Shown here: positions 1 to 7,368 of the stretch, piece by piece | How positions within the stretch are numbered: position 1 is the stretch's first letter | Layout: each line of letters begins with the position of its first letter | Origin: an uncultured Parabacteroides sp. | Lineage (GTDB): Bacteria > Bacteroidota > Bacteroidia > Bacteroidales > Tannerellaceae | Assembly: GCF_905196875.1 (NCBI RefSeq) | Contig: NZ_CAJJWO010000040.1 | Location: forward strand, 1-46,275 | Length of the DNA stretch: 46,275 bases | Direction: 5' to 3' | Program-made: the position numbers and the translations under genes | The notes under the pieces: generated by a model | What the model was told of the DNA's origin: nothing | The model's database searches: none | The model's input: only the letters and a program-made list of their open reading frames with translations

Positions 1-734
1 ATGTATGCGAGCTTGCTGTCTGCAAACTCATGTGTCATGACCGCTTTCAGTTCATCCTCCGTCAGATATTCCCGTTCTTTCACATTGGGGCTGATATGAA
101 ACTGGATGAAAGGATTGCGCGGTATCAACCCGTTATAATGCGCTTTCATGACCACGCCTTTCAGCCACATACAGTTTGCCCATATCGAACCGTTCCGCAA
201 TCCGGCTTCAGTCGAGAGGTATGCGGCGAACTCCTTGATGAAATCGGGAGTAAGTTCCAACATGGACATATCGCTGCGTCTGTAAAACGACTTGATAAAG
301 GCGGCTACATGGTTTCTTGCCCGTACACGTGCCCGATAGGTAGCCATTACCCTGTCTTTGCCTACCCGTTTCTTGAACACTTCGTTCTCACGGTCGAATG
401 CTTTTAGCAGCGTCTCATACTCGCTGCCGATTCCCTGATAGGCGTTGCGCACCATCTCAGCCGTAACAAATGCCTCGCGGTCTGAAATGCGCTGGTAATG
501 TTTGATGATTTGCGCCTTGATGTTGTCAAGGGCAAGGTTGATGTCTCGTGCCTCGCGGCTCTTGCCTTTCGCCTTGTTTCCTTTCACGTCCCAAAGCGTT
601 TTCGGGATGTTCTGCTTACAACTGAACTGCGCCACAGTCCCGTTGATTGTCACTCGTCCCATGATGGGGACAATACCGTTTTTCTCCTTGCTGCCGTTCA
701 CGTAGAACAGAACCTTGAATGTGCTTCTTGCCAT
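1..734 (-). CDS. Tyrosine recombinase (integrase), 3' end cut by window edge
   Basis: Reading leftward from ATG at 734-732, the frame stays open to the window edge, giving 244 residues that begin MARSTFKVLFYVNGSKEKNG. The N-terminal ~100 residues look like the Arm-type DNA-binding domain of Bacteroidetes integrases (short beta strands, 'SREARDINLALDNIKAQI'). Residues ~105-215 resemble the SAM-like core-binding domain ('FDRENEVFKKRVGKDR', 'MLELTPDFIKEF', 'GLRNGSIWANCMWLKG'). 'YLTEDEL' near the edge is the usual entry to the catalytic domain. The R-H-R-Y catalytic residues lie outside the window, so activity cannot be judged. Such enzymes integrate conjugative or mobilizable elements. Position next to a housekeeping-like gene suggests the element ends just right of this gene. 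A DNA invertase of the tyrosine family is the main alternative. Confidence 0.85.
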   Translation of the reverse strand, partial: MARSTFKVLFYVNGSKEKNGIVPIMGRVTINGTVAQFSCKQNIPKTLWDVKGNKAKGKSREARDINLALDNIKAQIIKHYQRISDREAFVTAEMVRNAYQGIGSEYETLLKAFDRENEVFKKRVGKDRVMATYRARVRARNHVAAFIKSFYRRSDMSMLELTPDFIKEFAAYLSTEAGLRNGSIWANCMWLKGVVMKAHYNGLIPRNPFIQFHISPNVKEREYLTEDELKAVMTHEFADSKLAY

Positions 735-750
735 ACTCGTTTTTTGTTTG

Positions 751-758
751 CAAAGTTA
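751..758 (-). promoter_or_regulatory. -7 promoter box for the integrase
   Basis: The reverse strand reads TAACTTTG, a perfect match to the Bacteroidetes sigma-70 (sigma-ABfr) -7 consensus TAnnTTTG, 17 bases upstream of the integrase start codon. A clear -33 element was not identified. Confidence 0.55.
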
Positions 759-921
759 TTACTCAACGAGTTAGACCTTGATATGCCAACCTGTGCCACA
801 AGCTGCCAAATACAACACGGTGTGTTAAAAATCACCATTCGGCGGGTAATGATTTGGAGACCGTTCTTCTTCATAAATCCGCTTTCCTTTACGTTACCTC
901 GATTTTTCGCCTGTCCTCATT

Positions 922-961
922 TGTCTTCGCAAACGCCTTATTGACAGGCATTACGAAGACA
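922..961. repeat. Inverted repeat in the 735-1027 gap
   Basis: TGTCTTCG at 922-929 pairs with CGAAGACA at 954-961, and an inner GCCT/AGGC pair extends the fold. It lies between the integrase and apbE, where the end of the mobile element should be. It could be a terminator, a recombinase binding site or chance. Apart from this and the two promoter boxes, I see nothing coding in 735-1027, and no tRNA that could serve as an integration target. Confidence 0.35.
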
Positions 962-999
962 TTTGTCCCTTTTTATTCGTCTTTTCCAGAGATTTTTAG

Positions 1000-1007
1000 T
1001 ATCTTTG
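1000..1007 (+). promoter_or_regulatory. -7 promoter box for apbE
   Basis: TATCTTTG matches the TAnnTTTG -7 consensus exactly and ends 20 bases before the chosen apbE start at 1028. It also argues for that start over the upstream in-frame ATG at 854, which would lie before the promoter. Confidence 0.6.
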
Positions 1008-1027
1008 CCGACCTAAAATTAAAAGAG

Positions 1028-2053
1028 ATGTATAAGAAAATCGGTTTTCTGGTAAGCCTATGGATACTTGTTCTCACTGCTTGCACAAACCAGAAACAAT
1101 ATTTTGAAGAGAGCGGCTCCGTATTTCATACAATCTACCATGTCAAATATGAAGCATCCGAACTGCTGACTGACAAGATTGACGCTGAATTTCAGAAGTT
1201 TAATCTTTCATTGAACCCGTTCAACCCGAACTCTATCATATCCAAAGTGAATCAGAACGCCCCTGTTGAAGCCGACGACTGGTTTATTGAGGTATTCAAT
1301 AAAGCGAAGGAAGTTTCAGATCATTCCGAAGGCGTCTTCGACATTACATGTGCTCCGCTGGTAAACCTTTGGGGATTTGGCTTCAGCAAAATGGACAGCG
1401 TCACCCCACAGATGATCGACAGCATCAAACAGTTTGTCGGTTACCGGAAAGTAAAACTGGACGGACGAAAAGTAGTGAAGGAAGACCCCCGCATTTTACT
1501 GAATTGTTCAGCCATTGCAAAAGGATATGCGAGCGACATAATAGCCCGCCTGCTTGAACGCGAAGGCGTTAAGAACTACATGGTCGAGATTGGCGGCGAA
1601 GTCACGATGAAAGGTGTCAACCAGAATGGAAACTGCTGGCGCATCGGTATTAACAAACCGGAAGACGATTCCACCGGAATAAGAAACGATATAGAAGAGG
1701 TTGTCCAGCTATGTAAAAAAGGTGGAGTAGCCACTTCAGGCAATTATCGGAATTATTACGTAAAAGACGGAAAAAAATATGCACATACGATCGATCCGCG
1801 TACAGGATACCCGTCTGAACAGAATATCTTAAGCGCAACTATTGTTGCAGATGACTGTATCACTGCCGATGCCTACGCAACGGCCTTCATGGCAATGGGG
1901 CTTGAAAAAGCACGTCAGGCAGCCAAAAACATCCCTGATATTGAATATTATGTAATCTACTCCGATGAAAATGGTAAACATCAGATAGAATACTCTGAAG
2001 GCATGCTCCAATATCTACCCAACAGGCAGTCTGAAGCAATACTGAATGAGTAA
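1028..2053 (+). CDS. apbE: FAD:protein FMN transferase (ApbE), lipoprotein
   Basis: 341 residues, the normal length for ApbE. The enzyme moves FMN from FAD onto a threonine of target flavoproteins such as NqrB, NqrC or RnfG subunits, on the outer side of the cytoplasmic membrane. A signal peptide ends in a lipobox LTAC with Cys19, so the mature protein should be a lipoprotein. Family hallmarks are visible: 'DITCAPLVNLWGFG', 'NCSAIAKGYASDII', 'YMVEIGGEV', 'GGVATSGNYRNYY' and the C-terminal 'HTIDPRTGYP' with the metal and flavin-binding residues. The frame is open back to 854, but the start at 1028 gives the signal peptide and sits just downstream of a -7 box. The next gene follows 9 bases after the stop. 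Likely the first chromosomal gene beyond the mobile element. Confidence 0.93.
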   Translation: MYKKIGFLVSLWILVLTACTNQKQYFEESGSVFHTIYHVKYEASELLTDKIDAEFQKFNLSLNPFNPNSIISKVNQNAPVEADDWFIEVFNKAKEVSDHSEGVFDITCAPLVNLWGFGFSKMDSVTPQMIDSIKQFVGYRKVKLDGRKVVKEDPRILLNCSAIAKGYASDIIARLLEREGVKNYMVEIGGEVTMKGVNQNGNCWRIGINKPEDDSTGIRNDIEEVVQLCKKGGVATSGNYRNYYVKDGKKYAHTIDPRTGYPSEQNILSATIVADDCITADAYATAFMAMGLEKARQAAKNIPDIEYYVIYSDENGKHQIEYSEGMLQYLPNRQSEAILNE

Positions 2054-2062
2054 TATTTTTTT

Positions 2063-2440
2063 ATGAAGAATTTTTTTAATCAGTTTGAATGTAAAGAAGT
2101 TAGAGCAGGTGAAACAGCATACGACACAGAGTCGATCGGCAATGTCTTACTTTTTGTTACCTCCGGAACACTTCTTATCGACTCTCAAACATCAACTTCG
2201 GCCATAGAACTAAATGAAGGGTATTTTGTTTTGCTGCCCGCAGAACAACGTTATATCATAACGGCCGTTACCGATGCACAAACAGTATTAATGTATGCAG
2301 GAAGTTTATCTGCCATGATCACGGAAGATCCGGAATGGGACCCGGAAAGACCGGTCATCCTCCCGACATTCCCCTCATTGGCAAAAACGATCTACCTGCT
2401 CGAATCCTATCAGAAAGAGGCTAAGGCAAAGCTGAATTAA
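2063..2440 (+). CDS. Small cupin-like protein resembling an AraC sensor domain without HTH
   Basis: 125 residues starting 9 bases after apbE, so probably co-transcribed. The beta-rich middle ('VLLFVTSGTLLIDSQ', 'LNEGYFVLLPAEQRYIITA', 'DAQTVLMYAG') looks like the cupin or sensor half of AraC-family regulators, as in 'G.lL.d......l..G.~fLlP....y'. No helix-turn-helix half follows: the frame stops at 2440 and the opposite-strand gene begins there. It may be a stand-alone sensor or effector-binding protein, or a truncated regulator. No function is claimed. Its TAA stop overlaps the stop codon of the convergent gene in a shared TTAA. Confidence 0.7.
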   Translation: MKNFFNQFECKEVRAGETAYDTESIGNVLLFVTSGTLLIDSQTSTSAIELNEGYFVLLPAEQRYIITAVTDAQTVLMYAGSLSAMITEDPEWDPERPVILPTFPSLAKTIYLLESYQKEAKAKLN

Positions 2441-3660
2441 AAGCTTTTGATCAGGAATGACGGATTTATCCGTAAATAAACTCCGGCAGAAAAACTCGTC
2501 GCACTACCGGACTTACTGATTCCGTCAACTCCTTGTTCATACATGTTAACAGGAAGATGCTGGTATATATCGACATCTACTCCCATAGAAAAACCTTTTC
2601 CAAAACTCCGGGAGTATTCAAATCCCAGATAGAACATATTCTGTCCGTCAAACGTAACACCTTCCGTGGATGTTGAAACAGCTCCATAGAAAGGGCTACC
2701 GAACATCGATATGAACTTATTGCTATTCCAATAGGATGTTTTCACACGGAAATCATAAATATCGGCCGAGGCGCGAACATAAAAGCCGGTCCCGCTATCA
2801 TAAGGCCATAATTCACCGGCTTGCTGGTAATAACCGGTTACGTCAAATTCCAGATTGACATTCTTAAATATTGGATTTCCTGTATTCCATACGGCACCGG
2901 CACCAACCGCACCGTTCATCAAAGTCTGAACCGAATTAGTGTAAATCGTATCTATCTCTCCTCCCCGGTGTTGGGCAAGACCTTGCAGGGGTACATAGAA
3001 ATGAAAACGTGATTCCGGATTGTTCAACTTGTACCGCGCAGACAAACCGACCGTAAACGCTTCCTGATGAGTATCCCCATGAAAGATAAAACTCTCCCAG
3101 TTCACCCACACATCGAGATCGAACCGGCGGGAATCGTATAATAATTGCAGGCCGGCTTCAGGGTCGGCTGTCAGGTTCAGCTCGGGATTATATAACGGTT
3201 CGATCAGATTGTGATTCGCCCCTCCGTAAATATCTCCCAATACTATATTTACATGATCCGACAAGGCCATCTGTGCACGAAAGAAAGGAAGTACATGGAA
3301 TCCGTGCTGAAACTGGTTACCTTTCCAGGATGCAATATCCTGATAAGCCAGGCTGGGATATTTAGTCGCACCCCAATAACGCAACATATGAGCACCCACT
3401 TCGAGCTTGATGTTACTTAGCGGATAGAAAGTCACTTTCGGCTGAACCCAAAGTCCCGGCAGAGAATATCCCTTCATAATAGAACCCGTATATTCATTGT
3501 CTTTGAAAAAACTTATATTATCGAGCTCCACGGATAGTTGCCCCTTCTTATCCGGATCGATCCTGTGATCCGATTTGAATACACGTTCAGGAATCTGTGC
3601 TGCAACGGTTTGTATAGCCAGCAAACCGGCAAGCACGAAAGAAACACCTATTATTTTCAT
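2437..3660 (-). CDS. Outer-membrane beta-barrel protein, function unknown
   Basis: 407 residues from the ATG at 3660. The frame extends upstream to 3702, but the start at 3660 gives a clean signal peptide ('MKIIGVSFVLAGLLAIQTVAAQ'-type, cleavage after ~residue 22) and lies just below a -7 box at 3687-3680. The rest alternates aromatic and polar strands typical of a beta-barrel ('VELDNISFFKDNEYTGS', 'KVTFYPLSNIKLEVGAHML', 'FHFYVPLQGLAQHRGGE', 'FRVKTSYWNSNKF') and ends in Phe, as expected for outer-membrane insertion. It could be a porin-like or surface protein; no named family was recognised with confidence. A single-gene unit, convergent with the cupin gene. Confidence 0.8.
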   Translation of the reverse strand: MKIIGVSFVLAGLLAIQTVAAQIPERVFKSDHRIDPDKKGQLSVELDNISFFKDNEYTGSIMKGYSLPGLWVQPKVTFYPLSNIKLEVGAHMLRYWGATKYPSLAYQDIASWKGNQFQHGFHVLPFFRAQMALSDHVNIVLGDIYGGANHNLIEPLYNPELNLTADPEAGLQLLYDSRRFDLDVWVNWESFIFHGDTHQEAFTVGLSARYKLNNPESRFHFYVPLQGLAQHRGGEIDTIYTNSVQTLMNGAVGAGAVWNTGNPIFKNVNLEFDVTGYYQQAGELWPYDSGTGFYVRASADIYDFRVKTSYWNSNKFISMFGSPFYGAVSTSTEGVTFDGQNMFYLGFEYSRSFGKGFSMGVDVDIYQHLPVNMYEQGVDGISKSGSATSFSAGVYLRINPSFLIKSF

Positions 3661-3679
3661 TTGTTTTCTTAATTTGCAG

Positions 3680-3687
3680 CAAACGTA
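3680..3687 (-). promoter_or_regulatory. -7 promoter box for the beta-barrel gene
   Basis: The reverse strand reads TACGTTTG, a perfect TAnnTTTG match, 19 bases upstream of the start codon at 3660 and just after the terminator of the RRM gene. Confidence 0.6.
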
Positions 3688-3700
3688 AGAAATTATCGGC

Positions 3701-3745
3701 ATAAATAAAAAGGGATACGGAAGTTTTACCTACCGCATCCCTTTT
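3701..3745 (-). terminator. Rho-independent terminator after the RRM gene
   Basis: AAAAAGGGATACGG (3707-3720) pairs with CCGCATCCCTTTT (3733-3745) with one A/C mismatch around a 12-base loop. Read leftward, the stem is followed by a T-rich tail. It lies between the RRM gene and the promoter of the beta-barrel gene, so it separates the two transcription units. Confidence 0.75.
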
Positions 3746-3769
3746 AATATTTTATTTGCTAAAGCTAAC

Positions 3770-4015
3770 TCAACGTCTCGGAGTCGCTTCTTTAACAACC
3801 ATCTGACGACCTTCGTATTCAGCACCGTCTAATTCTTTGATTGCATTTCTTGCTTCGCTTTCATTTGTAAACTCAGCGAATGCAAAACCTTTCGATCTGT
3901 TAGTGTCGCGATCAATGATTAACTTTACTGATTCTACAACTCCATACTCTTCCAGAACCTGCTGTAAGTCAGATTCTCTAACCCGGTAGTTCAGGTTACC
4001 AATGTAAATATTCAT
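3770..4015 (-). CDS. Single-RRM RNA-binding protein
   Basis: 81 residues forming one RNA recognition motif. RNP2 is seen as 'IYIGNL' (residues 3-8) and RNP1 as 'KGFAFAEF' near residues 43-50, with the aromatic residues that stack on RNA. The strand-4 region 'EYEGRQMVVKEA' completes the fold. This family is widespread in Bacteroidetes, which generally lack Hfq, and is thought to act in post-transcriptional regulation. The gene has its own terminator and a long non-coding upstream region, consistent with an abundant, separately regulated transcript. No C-terminal glycine-rich tail is present. Confidence 0.92.
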   Translation of the reverse strand: MNIYIGNLNYRVRESDLQQVLEEYGVVESVKLIIDRDTNRSKGFAFAEFTNESEARNAIKELDGAEYEGRQMVVKEATPRR

Positions 4016-4361
4016 ACAAAAATGATATAAAATAATTAATAAAAAAACTGTAACAAATAAGCTTGGAAAGGTCGATTACTACAAAATAAATTCATTTTTG
4101 AATATTACATCGGAGATAAAAGAACTATTTCTGAAAACTATGTTGTTCACATGGGACAAAGAAAAGTATTTTTATTTGATAAATCATCATGATCACGAAT
4201 TTATTTGTCAAGTAAAATGTATTTTATAATTTTGTAACACATAAAACGGACTTGTAAAGCATAGCACTTTTAAATCGTTATCCGGACAAGTTAATGGAAA
4301 TTATAGTATTTTTGACCAATTATATCGCATATTTATCCTTTTTAATTCAAATTAGAAGGCC

Positions 4362-4369
4362 TAAATTTG
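4362..4369 (+). promoter_or_regulatory. -7 promoter box for the inositol cluster, in the 4016-4396 gap
   Basis: TAAATTTG matches TAnnTTTG and ends 27 bases before the start codon at 4397. The rest of the 381-base gap is AT-rich and non-coding. It should also hold the leftward promoter of the RRM gene, but I found no consensus box for that. CTTTTTAATTCAAA at 4338-4351, near the -33 position, recurs at 5776-5789 before the second cluster gene. Confidence 0.5.
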
Positions 4370-4396
4370 CACAATTATTTTTGAACTTAAATTGAC

Positions 4397-5689
4397 ATGG
4401 AAAAAATCGAAGTAAAAGAAGCCAAAGGAAAACTTGGTATTCTCGTTGTGGGTGTAGGTGGTGCAGTTTCTACCACCATGATTACAGGTACACTGGCAGC
4501 TCGTAAAGGGGCAGCCAAACCAATCGGATCGATCGCAGAAATGGCGACAATGCGTTTGGAAAATGGAGAAGAGAAGGCAATTAAAGACATTGTACCCTTG
4601 GCGGATCTGAACGATATTGTATTCGGCGGATGGGATATATTCGCAGACAATGCTTATGAAGCCGCCATGTATGCAGAAGTTTTAAAGGAAAAAGACCTGA
4701 ACAAGGTGAAAGACGAACTGGAGGCTATTAAGCCGATGCCGGCAGCCTTCGATCACAACTGGGCCAAACGCTTAAACGGAACGCATATTAAACAAGCTGC
4801 TACTCGTTGGGATATGGTAGAGCAGATTCGCCAGGACATTCGTGATTTCAAAGCCGCCAACAACTGCGAACGTATCGCTGTATTATGGGCAGCAAGTACA
4901 GAAATCTATATCCCTCTTTCAGAAGAACATATGTCGCTTGCCGCATTGGAAAAAGCCATGAAGGAAAACAATACGGAGGCCATTTCTCCCAGTATGTGTT
5001 ATGCTTATGCAGCCATTGCAGAAGGTGCTCCGTTCATCATGGGTGCTCCTAACCTGTGCGTAGACACGCCTGCTATGTGGGAATTCTCCAAACAGATGAA
5101 TGTTCCTATCTCCGGCAAAGACTTCAAGAGCGGACAGACACTGATGAAGACAGTACTGGCCCCGATGTTCAAAACACGTATGCTGGGTGTCAGTGGTTGG
5201 TTCTCTACCAATATCTTAGGAAATCGCGACGGCGAAGTATTGGACGACCCTGCAAACTTCAAGACGAAAGAAGTCAGCAAACTGTCGGTAATCGATAACA
5301 TTTTCGAACCCGAGAAATATCCGGATCTTTATGGCGATGTATATCATAAGGTACGTATCAACTACTACCCGCCACGTAAAGACAACAAAGAGGCATGGGA
5401 CAACATCGACATCTTCGGATGGATGGGATACCCGATGGAAATCAAGGTAAACTTCCTTTGCCGCGACTCTATCCTTGCTGCTCCTATCGCACTCGACCTT
5501 GTATTATTCAGCGACCTTGCTATGCGTGCCGGTATGTCCGGTATCCAAACCTGGTTGTCATTCTTCTGCAAGAGCCCGATGCACGACTTCGAACACCAGC
5601 CTGTTCATGACCTGTTCCAGCAATGGAGAATGGTTAAACAGACATTGCGTAACATGATCGGCGAAAAAGAGCCCAGCTATCTGGATTGA
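4397..5689 (+). CDS. ino1: myo-Inositol-1-phosphate synthase
   Basis: 430 residues. The enzyme converts D-glucose 6-phosphate to 1D-myo-inositol 3-phosphate through an NAD-dependent oxidation, aldol cyclisation and reduction, in the cytoplasm. The N-terminal Rossmann motif 'VVGVGGAVSTTMITG' (from ~residue 16) binds NAD. 'GKDFKSGQT' at residues 240-248 is the family's active-site segment, with lysines at 241 and 244, and 'GWFSTNILGNRDGEVL' is also conserved. Length and motifs match the bacterial/eukaryotic INO1 family. It begins the cluster that supplies and uses inositol phosphate for membrane inositol lipids, a pathway known in Bacteroides thetaiotaomicron. A 116-base gap with a hairpin separates it from the next four tightly packed genes, so their relative expression may differ. 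Confidence 0.95.
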   Translation: MEKIEVKEAKGKLGILVVGVGGAVSTTMITGTLAARKGAAKPIGSIAEMATMRLENGEEKAIKDIVPLADLNDIVFGGWDIFADNAYEAAMYAEVLKEKDLNKVKDELEAIKPMPAAFDHNWAKRLNGTHIKQAATRWDMVEQIRQDIRDFKAANNCERIAVLWAASTEIYIPLSEEHMSLAALEKAMKENNTEAISPSMCYAYAAIAEGAPFIMGAPNLCVDTPAMWEFSKQMNVPISGKDFKSGQTLMKTVLAPMFKTRMLGVSGWFSTNILGNRDGEVLDDPANFKTKEVSKLSVIDNIFEPEKYPDLYGDVYHKVRINYYPPRKDNKEAWDNIDIFGWMGYPMEIKVNFLCRDSILAAPIALDLVLFSDLAMRAGMSGIQTWLSFFCKSPMHDFEHQPVHDLFQQWRMVKQTLRNMIGEKEPSYLD

Positions 5690-5711
5690 TAAAACACATA
5701 CAGAGATAAAG

Positions 5712-5758
5712 ATTTCTTCTTTCCGTGAAAAGCCCGCCTTCTCACAGAAAGAAGAAAT
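5712..5758 (+). terminator. Hairpin between ino1 and the rest of the cluster
   Basis: ATTTCTTCTTTC (5712-5723) pairs perfectly with GAAAGAAGAAAT (5747-5758) over 12 bp with a 23-base loop, followed by the T-rich TCTTTTCATAT. It could be a partial terminator or an RNA-processing hairpin that lowers expression of the downstream genes relative to ino1. The AT-rich stem makes a strong terminator less likely. Confidence 0.45.
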
Positions 5759-5805
5759 TCTTTTCATATATTACTCTTTTTAATTCAAACAGATTCTATA
5801 ACAAT

Positions 5806-6507
5806 ATGGATTATGCAATCATTGCAGCAGGCGAGGGTTCCCGATTGGTGCAAGAAGGTATTAAATGGCCCAAACCTTTAGTGCAACTAAATGGTATCAC
5901 TCTTATAGACCGTCTGATCGATGTCTTCCTGAAAAACGACGCGTCATCTATCAGTATTATTGTAAACGAAGAAATGACAGAGGTACAGGAACACCTGCAG
6001 AGGATGGAACTTCCGGTTCCTTTCCGGCTGCTGGTCAAGTCGACTCCCAGTTCGATGCATAGTTTCTATGAACTGAGCCATCACCTGGACAGCGACAATA
6101 TCTGCCTGACAACTGTCGATACGATTTTTAAGGAAGACGAATTCAGTGGATACATCGATGAATTCCTGAAAGAAAAACAATTGGACGGACTGATGGCCGT
6201 AACCGATTTTATAGATGATGAAAAACCCCTATATGTAGATACAGACAAGGATTTAATGATCCGCGGCTTTTTAGACAAACAGGGAGAACCCGCATGTTCT
6301 TACATATCCGGTGGTATCTACTGCCTGAGACGTTCCGGGCTAAAGGTTTTGAATAAAGCCATCGAACAGGGAATGTCGCGCATGCGTAATTATCAACGCC
6401 AGCTTATTGCTGAAGGCTTACAGCTAAAAGCCTATCCTTTCAGTAAAATAATCGACGTCGACCATGCCGGAGATATCCAAAAAGCCGAAGAGTTTTTAAA
6501 ACAGTAA
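5806..6507 (+). CDS. NTP-sugar-type nucleotidyltransferase, candidate inositol-phosphate cytidylyltransferase
   Basis: 233 residues from the ATG at 5806; the open frame reaches 5725, but the nucleotide-binding motif must be N-terminal. 'IIAAGEGSRL' (residues ~5-14) followed by 'KWPKPLVQL' is the signature loop and lysine of the nucleotidyltransferase fold (GT-A-like). 'LTTVDTIF' near residue 105 is the expected metal-binding strand and 'SGGIYCLRR' the substrate loop. Similar enzymes activate sugar or polyol phosphates. Placement between inositol-phosphate synthase and a CDP-alcohol phosphatidyltransferase suggests it makes CDP-inositol from inositol phosphate and CTP, as the archaeal IPCT enzyme does. 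That substrate is inferred from context. The next gene starts 3 bases after the stop. Confidence 0.85.
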   Translation: MDYAIIAAGEGSRLVQEGIKWPKPLVQLNGITLIDRLIDVFLKNDASSISIIVNEEMTEVQEHLQRMELPVPFRLLVKSTPSSMHSFYELSHHLDSDNICLTTVDTIFKEDEFSGYIDEFLKEKQLDGLMAVTDFIDDEKPLYVDTDKDLMIRGFLDKQGEPACSYISGGIYCLRRSGLKVLNKAIEQGMSRMRNYQRQLIAEGLQLKAYPFSKIIDVDHAGDIQKAEEFLKQ

Positions 6508-6510
6508 ACA

Positions 6511-7368
6511 ATGAGTAAACTAACAATAGCAGGCATCCGCAGGGAAAATCAATTCTCCCCCAATCATATCGGAAACGATGCCGCCATCTTTTCCCTGACC
6601 GCTCAATATTTGCGCGATTTGGGGTGTGAAGTAAACGAATACATTGAATCAGACCTGATTGTCCGAAATTTTGAAGAGACTGCGATCTTCAACATGGTCA
6701 GAAACTGGACATCCATCCATAAGCTTCAGCAAATGGAGGATCAGGGATATATCGTTATCAACTCCGGTTATGGCATTGAAAACTGTACGCGCGAGAAAAT
6801 GACACGCCTGTTAATGTCGAACAATATCTCACATCCAGCCAGCCTGATCCTTCGCACGGATGAAGATCCGACTGCCGCACTCGAAGAGGCAGGCTTCTAT
6901 ACAAGTTGGATCAAACGCGGCGACTTCCATGCCATCCACAGGGAAGACGTTACGTATGTCAGAAACCCGGAGGAGGCCAAAACGATACTGAAAGAATACG
7001 CTATCCGCGGCATTAAAACGGCGGTTATCAACGAACACCTGGTAGGCGACCTGGTTAAGTTTTACGGTGTAACCGGTACTGATTTCTTTTACTGGTTCTA
7101 TCCCTCTAACCAGCATCACAGCAAATTCGGTTTAGAGCAAATAAACGGAACGGCTAAAGGCATTCCGTTTGACGATTCAAAGCTGCAACAGCTTTGTAGC
7201 CAGGCCGCCGAAGTATTAAATATACATGTTTACGGTGGCGACTGCATTGTATCCGAAGACGGTTCGACCCGGTTGATCGACTTCAACGACTGGCCCAGCT
7301 TTGCCCCTTGCCGGGACGAAGCCGCTCCCCAGATAGCCCGCCGCATCTACAATTTAATCAACAAATAA
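6511..7368 (+). CDS. ATP-grasp-like protein of the inositol-lipid cluster
   Basis: 285 residues. No close family is recognised by name, but ATP-grasp elements are visible in order: 'WIKRGD' (133-138) resembles the phosphate and adenine lysine strand, 'NEHLVGDLVKFYGV' (174-187) resembles the conserved 'E.~.G.d~k.y' hinge, 'YGGDCIV' (241-247) and 'LIDFNDWPSF' (255-264) resemble the metal-binding D and N strand. Most ATP-grasp enzymes join a carboxylate to an amine or thiol, while a branch that includes inositol phosphate kinases (ITPK) phosphorylates inositol. Sitting third in an inositol cluster, with stop and start overlapping (TAATG) the phosphatidyltransferase gene, it may act on inositol phosphate or on an inositol lipid head group. 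The catalytic activity is unknown. Confidence 0.75.
   Translation: MSKLTIAGIRRENQFSPNHIGNDAAIFSLTAQYLRDLGCEVNEYIESDLIVRNFEETAIFNMVRNWTSIHKLQQMEDQGYIVINSGYGIENCTREKMTRLLMSNNISHPASLILRTDEDPTAALEEAGFYTSWIKRGDFHAIHREDVTYVRNPEEAKTILKEYAIRGIKTAVINEHLVGDLVKFYGVTGTDFFYWFYPSNQHHSKFGLEQINGTAKGIPFDDSKLQQLCSQAAEVLNIHVYGGDCIVSEDGSTRLIDFNDWPSFAPCRDEAAPQIARRIYNLINK

Noticed and set aside
1..734. The tyrosine recombinase as the invertase of the capsule promoter
   Set aside because: It is 10 kb away, belongs to the element-integrase type, and known Bacteroides capsule promoter inversion uses a serine recombinase; no link is visible.
498..944. Rightward open frames over 30-944
   Set aside because: They run antisense to the integrase, whose translated domains are clear, and have no domain-like sequence of their own.
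854..1027. N-terminal extension of apbE from ATG 854
   Set aside because: It lies upstream of the -7 box and would bury the lipoprotein signal peptide.
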